Origin: Geomonas sp. Red32
GTDB taxonomy: Bacteria > Desulfobacterota > Desulfuromonadia > Geobacterales > Geobacteraceae
Direction: 5' to 3'
Assembly (NCBI RefSeq): GCF_023652955.1
Contig: NZ_JAKLOY010000007.1
Span: 186,001 to 250,000, forward strand
Length of the DNA stretch: 64,000 nucleotides
Under the pieces are notes generated by a model, which saw nothing but the letters and a program-made list of their open reading frames with translations, was not told the origin of the DNA and made no database searches. Numbering within the stretch: the stretch's first letter is position 1; each line of letters begins with the position of its first letter. Position numbers and translations under genes: made by a program. Of the stretch, positions 60,923 through 64,000 are shown piece by piece.

Positions 60923-62137
60923 ATGATGAAAAGGTTAGTGGTGATGCTGCTGGTGTTGGCCGGGACCCTGACGATGCTGGCAGGCTGCACCGGTCCGCGC
61001 GTCCGCAGCATCTCTCCCGAGGACAACCCCGAGCATCATTATCTCAACGCCATGAACGCCCTCGAGGCCGGCAAGCTCCCCGAGGCACAGGAGAAGCTGG
61101 AACGGGCGCTGCAACTGGACGACCGCTACTCCAAGGGGTACGCCGGGCTCGCCATCGTCTACGCCGAGCGCTCCAAGGGGGTGGCCGATCTCAAGATGAA
61201 ACAGGTCGAGGTCGACCGCGCCTACGACAACCTCGACAAGGCGAAGAAATACGCCAAGCAGCCGGACGAGCGTTTCGACTGCCTGGTGGCGCTCGTGCGC
61301 GCCAACACCGCCATCAAGCCGCAGGGGTGGCTCGAGGAGGCCGAGGAGGCCTACAAGAGTGCCGCCGACCTCAAGGTCGACGAACGCAAGCTCGTGTATT
61401 ACCAGGGGACCGAGGCGCTCACATACTACATGGCGGCGGCCTACCTCGAAGGTCTCGAGTTCCAGAAGGCGCGCGACCGCTTCGCCGACGTTTTGAACTC
61501 CCGCCGGGAAGGGAAGTGGCACGAGAAGGCGGACCTCGGGTGGAAGAAGACCGACCGGATCGTCCGCGCCATGGCCGGCATCACCGTGGGTGACGTCGGG
61601 AAGAAGATCGCCGTCAAGGACAGCATCACCCGCGCCGACCTGGCCGCGCTGCTGATCGACGAGATGAAGCTCGAGAAGCTTTTGGCAGGCCGCATCCCGG
61701 TCGCCTCCGAGCTCGCCAAGATGAAGCCCGAGTTCATCCCCGCCGACCTCGTCAATTCCCCGTTCAAGGACGAGGTGATCACCATGCTCAAGTGGAGGGT
61801 CCGCGGCATGGAGCCCAAGTTCGACGAGAGCTCCCAGGCCTACCTCTTCAAGCCGTCCGATCCGGTCACCCGCGCCGAGATGGCCTTCATCCTGGAGGAC
61901 GTGCTGATCAAGCTCACCGGCGACAACAAGCTCGCCACCGCCTACTTCGGGCAGGACCGCTCCCCGTTCCCGGACGTGAGGCCGACCGCCCCCTACTACA
62001 ATGCGGTGATGAACATGACCACCCGGGGGATCATCGAGGGTGAGCTCTCCGGCGAGTTCCGTCCCGCCGACCCGGTGGACGGCGCCGAGGCGCTGCTGGC
62101 CATCAGGATGCTGAACCAGAAGAAAAACGTGTACTAG
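60923..62137 (+). CDS. SLH-domain lipoprotein with N-terminal repeats
   Basis: 404 residues. Lipoprotein signal with lipobox LAGC and modified Cys22. Residues about 35-200 are TPR-like (ALEAGKLPEAQEKLERALQLDDRYSKGYAGLA), residues about 225-400 contain SLH motifs (ITRADLAALLIDEMKLEKLL, VTRAEMAFILEDVLIKLTG, FPDVRPTAPYYNAVMNMTTRGIIEG). SLH domains anchor proteins to surface polymers; in Gram-negative bacteria a lipoprotein with SLH could link the outer membrane with peptidoglycan or polysaccharide. AAGGAGG is 7 nt before the ATG; the ATG three nt later is an alternative. Confidence 0.85.
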   Translation: MMKRLVVMLLVLAGTLTMLAGCTGPRVRSISPEDNPEHHYLNAMNALEAGKLPEAQEKLERALQLDDRYSKGYAGLAIVYAERSKGVADLKMKQVEVDRAYDNLDKAKKYAKQPDERFDCLVALVRANTAIKPQGWLEEAEEAYKSAADLKVDERKLVYYQGTEALTYYMAAAYLEGLEFQKARDRFADVLNSRREGKWHEKADLGWKKTDRIVRAMAGITVGDVGKKIAVKDSITRADLAALLIDEMKLEKLLAGRIPVASELAKMKPEFIPADLVNSPFKDEVITMLKWRVRGMEPKFDESSQAYLFKPSDPVTRAEMAFILEDVLIKLTGDNKLATAYFGQDRSPFPDVRPTAPYYNAVMNMTTRGIIEGELSGEFRPADPVDGAEALLAIRMLNQKKNVY

Positions 62138-62171
62138 CTTTCGATCACACCATCATATGCGGAGGGTACCC

Positions 62172-63110
62172 ATGAAAAAACTGCTTCTCGGATGTCTGCT
62201 CGGCCTGGCGCTGGCCGGCCACGCCTATGCCGATGACAATCTCAACGGCCAGATCGACGATACCTTCGTCAAGGCCAAGACCTGGCTCAGCCAGCAGAAT
62301 CTCTCCCTGACCGGGAGCCCGTCGGCCCGCGACGACAACGCGGCCTTCACCCAGGAAGCCATCCTCTTCTACGGCGAGGCGGTCGGCAACCCCGACGCGA
62401 GGACCGATGCGCAGCGCGAGATGGGGGCGAAAAGGGCCGCCGTCGTCGTCGCCCAGCGTGCGGTCGCCGAGTACCTCAACGGCTTCGCCCTGGTCGGCGA
62501 TACCCTGGTCAAGGACGGCATGCTCCAGTACGACAGCGTCAGAAGCGCGGTCTCCGGCATCGTGAAAGGGGTCCAGGTAGTCGTGCAGGACTACTCGAAG
62601 GACAAGGATACTGCCATCGCCATCCTCAAACTCGGGATGCACGGGCCGAAAGGTTTCGCCTCCTCCTTGTACGAAAAGCTCAACAAGGACCCGCACCTCA
62701 AGAAGGCGGTCACCGAGCTGGACGGCAAGCCCGCCCCGAAATACCGTCACAAGCCGGAGAAGCTCGACGAGAAATATGACGGCCTGATCGTGGACGCCAC
62801 CGAGCAGGATTTCAAACCGGCCCTCATCAACCGTATCTTCAGCGCGAAGAAGGAGCTTCTCTACGATCCTTCCAAGGTGAGCCAGAAGGTCCTGGTGGAG
62901 CAGGGGTGCGGCGAGTACACCAACACGGTCGATAAGGCCAAGGCCGCTCTTGAGGCGCGCGGGATCAAGAATCCGCTGGTGATCAAGGCGGTCGCCACCG
63001 TCACCTCGGCCGACCTCCAGGTTTCCGACCAGGACGCGGTGCTCATCTTCTCGGCCAACCAGCAGACCAACTTCCTGGCCGGCGCCAAGGTCGCCTTCGT
63101 CCTGAAGTAG
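62172..63110 (+). CDS. LPP20/FlgP-like exported protein
   Basis: 312 residues with signal peptide ending HAYA-D. The middle (about 85-150) has the LPP20-like segment AKRAAVVVAQRAVAEYLNGFAL and SAVSGIVKGVQVVVQDY. The last 100 residues read as a second compact domain (ATEQDFKPALINRIFSAKKELLYDP). GGAGGG 5 nt upstream fixes ATG 62172 over the ATG 15 nt earlier. LPP20/FlgP proteins are outer-membrane-associated, in other bacteria linked to flagellar basal disks; next to a FlgT-like gene, an envelope-complex role apart from flagella is likely. No flagellar gene is in the window. Confidence 0.75.
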   Translation: MKKLLLGCLLGLALAGHAYADDNLNGQIDDTFVKAKTWLSQQNLSLTGSPSARDDNAAFTQEAILFYGEAVGNPDARTDAQREMGAKRAAVVVAQRAVAEYLNGFALVGDTLVKDGMLQYDSVRSAVSGIVKGVQVVVQDYSKDKDTAIAILKLGMHGPKGFASSLYEKLNKDPHLKKAVTELDGKPAPKYRHKPEKLDEKYDGLIVDATEQDFKPALINRIFSAKKELLYDPSKVSQKVLVEQGCGEYTNTVDKAKAALEARGIKNPLVIKAVATVTSADLQVSDQDAVLIFSANQQTNFLAGAKVAFVLK

Positions 63111-63134
63111 CACGGAAGAAGGTTTCAGGATCCC

Positions 63135-63205
63135 AAGAGGAGATCAGGCTTCACATCCGGCCCGGTCTCCTCTTTTCCCGTTTCTAACGAGCCCGTTTTT
63201 CGGGC
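63135..63205 (+). terminator. terminator-like stems between LPP20- and FlgT-like genes
   Basis: AAGAGGAGA (63135-63143) pairs with TCTCCTCTT (63166-63174) and is followed by TTT; a second small hairpin GCCCG-TTTTT-CGGGC lies at 63191-63205. Either could end or attenuate transcription before the next gene. Confidence 0.45.
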
Positions 63206-63230
63206 AGAGATCATCGCCACGGAGAACACC

Positions 63231-64000
63231 ATGCGTTACCTCTCGCTGTTACTTCTGCTGCTCGTCACCCTGCTGCCGGTAGCCGCCGGCGCCGAAACCC
63301 GCTGCCTGGATTCGGAAGGAGAGGCGGCCATCGTCAACGGGGACGTCCCCTCCGCCAAGGCCGAGGCCATCAACCGCGCCAAGTGGAACGCCATCGAGGA
63401 GGCGGTCGGCGTGGACGTCAAGGCCCAGAGCGTCGTGCAGAACCTGATGATGGTCGACGAGTCCATCAGCAAGCAGGTCAACGGGAGCGTGAAGAATTTC
63501 AAGATCCTCTCGGCCAAACAGCAGGAAGACACCATGAAGGTAGCCCTCAAGGCGTGCGTGGAGCCGGGCAAGGCCAAGGATGCGGTGGCGGGGCTCGCGC
63601 TCAACAACGCGGTCTCGGTCTTCGTGCTCGCCAAGGATCCTACCGGCAACGCCTCCGGCTACCAGGAGACTAACCTCCTCTCCCAGGCCCTGATCGACAA
63701 ACTGGTCGAGCGCGGCTTCACCGTCACCGACGCCGCTGCGGCCCAGGCCCTCAACGACAAGGCGGTGGAATCTGCCATCCGCGGAGGGAATCTCCTCGGC
63801 CTGCGCGGCCTCATGTACAAGTTCCTCACCAACGTGATGCTGATCGGCAAGGTCGACTACACTGTCAGCACCAAGAGGGGGGAAGACATCGGCTACGGCC
63901 TTTCCATGCCGTTCAACAACGTCACCGCCCGCTTCACCTACCGCCTGATCAGCAAGGATTCCAACGGCCAGCTCGTCATCCTGGCCGCCGGTTCGGAGCA
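63231..64000 (+). CDS. FlgT-like exported protein (partial, cut by window end)
   Basis: At least 256 residues; the frame is open at position 64000. Signal peptide (RYLSLLLLLLVTLLPVAAGAE) followed by the FlgT N-domain pattern (EGEAAIVNGDVPSAKAEAINRAKWNAIEEAVG) and the SVKNFKILS step. Downstream there is a repeated FxxxD-x-AAAxA helix. GGAGA before the ATG at 63231. FlgT is a flagellar-disk protein in Vibrio, but FlgT_N-like domains also occur in non-flagellar envelope genes. Completes a run of exported proteins after the anti-sigma factor. Confidence 0.7.
   Translation, partial: MRYLSLLLLLLVTLLPVAAGAETRCLDSEGEAAIVNGDVPSAKAEAINRAKWNAIEEAVGVDVKAQSVVQNLMMVDESISKQVNGSVKNFKILSAKQQEDTMKVALKACVEPGKAKDAVAGLALNNAVSVFVLAKDPTGNASGYQETNLLSQALIDKLVERGFTVTDAAAAQALNDKAVESAIRGGNLLGLRGLMYKFLTNVMLIGKVDYTVSTKRGEDIGYGLSMPFNNVTARFTYRLISKDSNGQLVILAAGSE

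Noticed and set aside
62172..64000. Flagellar operon based on FlgP/FlgT-like genes
   Set aside because: No flagellin, hook, rod or motor gene is in the window; the similarity is to a domain type that also occurs in non-flagellar envelope proteins.

Overview
This window is GC-rich, densely coded DNA from a delta-proteobacterium (Desulfobacterota), almost certainly of the Geobacter/Geomonas/Citrifermentans group. The main reason is the pilin pair at 18001-18646: a very short type IV pilin that keeps only the N-terminal helix plus a short tail, followed by a separate secreted partner. It sits behind pilB-pilT-pilC-pilS-pilR, which is the Geobacter arrangement. Other pointers are the LPP20/FlgT-like envelope genes and many small intergenic GC-rich hairpin repeats. 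I see no tRNA, rRNA, CRISPR array, transposase or prophage gene.

Layout. (1) 75-10462: housekeeping and envelope genes: lytic transglycosylase (minus strand), RNase R, TatC, RibF, a YbhN-type flippase that appears to start at CTG, a DUF2723 membrane glycosyltransferase-like protein, and AroE. (2) 10459-18699: the type IV pilus operon pilB-T-C-S-R, a well-formed sigma-54 promoter, pilA and its partner, and a strong terminator. (3) 18710-23994: a TPR membrane glycosyltransferase-like protein, an ABC-2 exporter with an intervening helical-repeat protein, and a UbiA-type prenyltransferase. (4) 24232-50504: about 26 kb of same-strand surface-glycan genes with many 1-8 nt overlaps. It holds a Wzm/Wzt exporter, a neuA-neuB-neuC nonulosonic acid set, two SAM methyltransferases, a polysaccharide deacetylase, two B12-binding-type radical SAM proteins, two DegT-type aminotransferases, a hexapeptide acyltransferase, a cupin, a UDP-sugar dehydrogenase, a flavoprotein and about eight glycosyltransferases. 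Its position next to pilA recalls the xap (extracellular anchoring polysaccharide) locus of G. sulfurreducens. (5) 50646-52631 (minus): a compact CheY-CheC-diguanylate cyclase operon. (6) 53386-55851 (minus): a four-domain sulfur-handling protein (CoA-disulfide reductase, rhodanese, TusA, DsrE-like). (7) 56265-64000: a sigma factor, its probable anti-sigma factor, and a run of exported proteins (small secreted protein, M48-like TPR metallopeptidase, SLH-domain lipoprotein, LPP20/FlgP-like protein, FlgT-like protein cut by the window end).

How it fits together. Regions 2-4 look like one surface-appendage and matrix neighbourhood. PilS/PilR and sigma-54 control pilin, while the adjacent genes build and export a charged, possibly sialylated or legionaminylated and methyl-capped polysaccharide. 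Region 5 would link a two-component signal to c-di-GMP. Region 7 looks like an envelope-sensing regulon in which a membrane anti-sigma factor controls secreted proteins encoded next to it.

The most unusual points are the CTG start at 6715, the transcriptional isolation of the pilin pair by a terminator 11 nt upstream of the next gene, the nonulosonate set with two radical SAM proteins in an anaerobe's matrix locus, a truncated coding remnant at 42871-43104, the stem-loops between the sigma and anti-sigma genes, and a dispersed intergenic repeat with copies near 53250 and 60680. All functions come from reading translated sequence and motifs; no database search was done.
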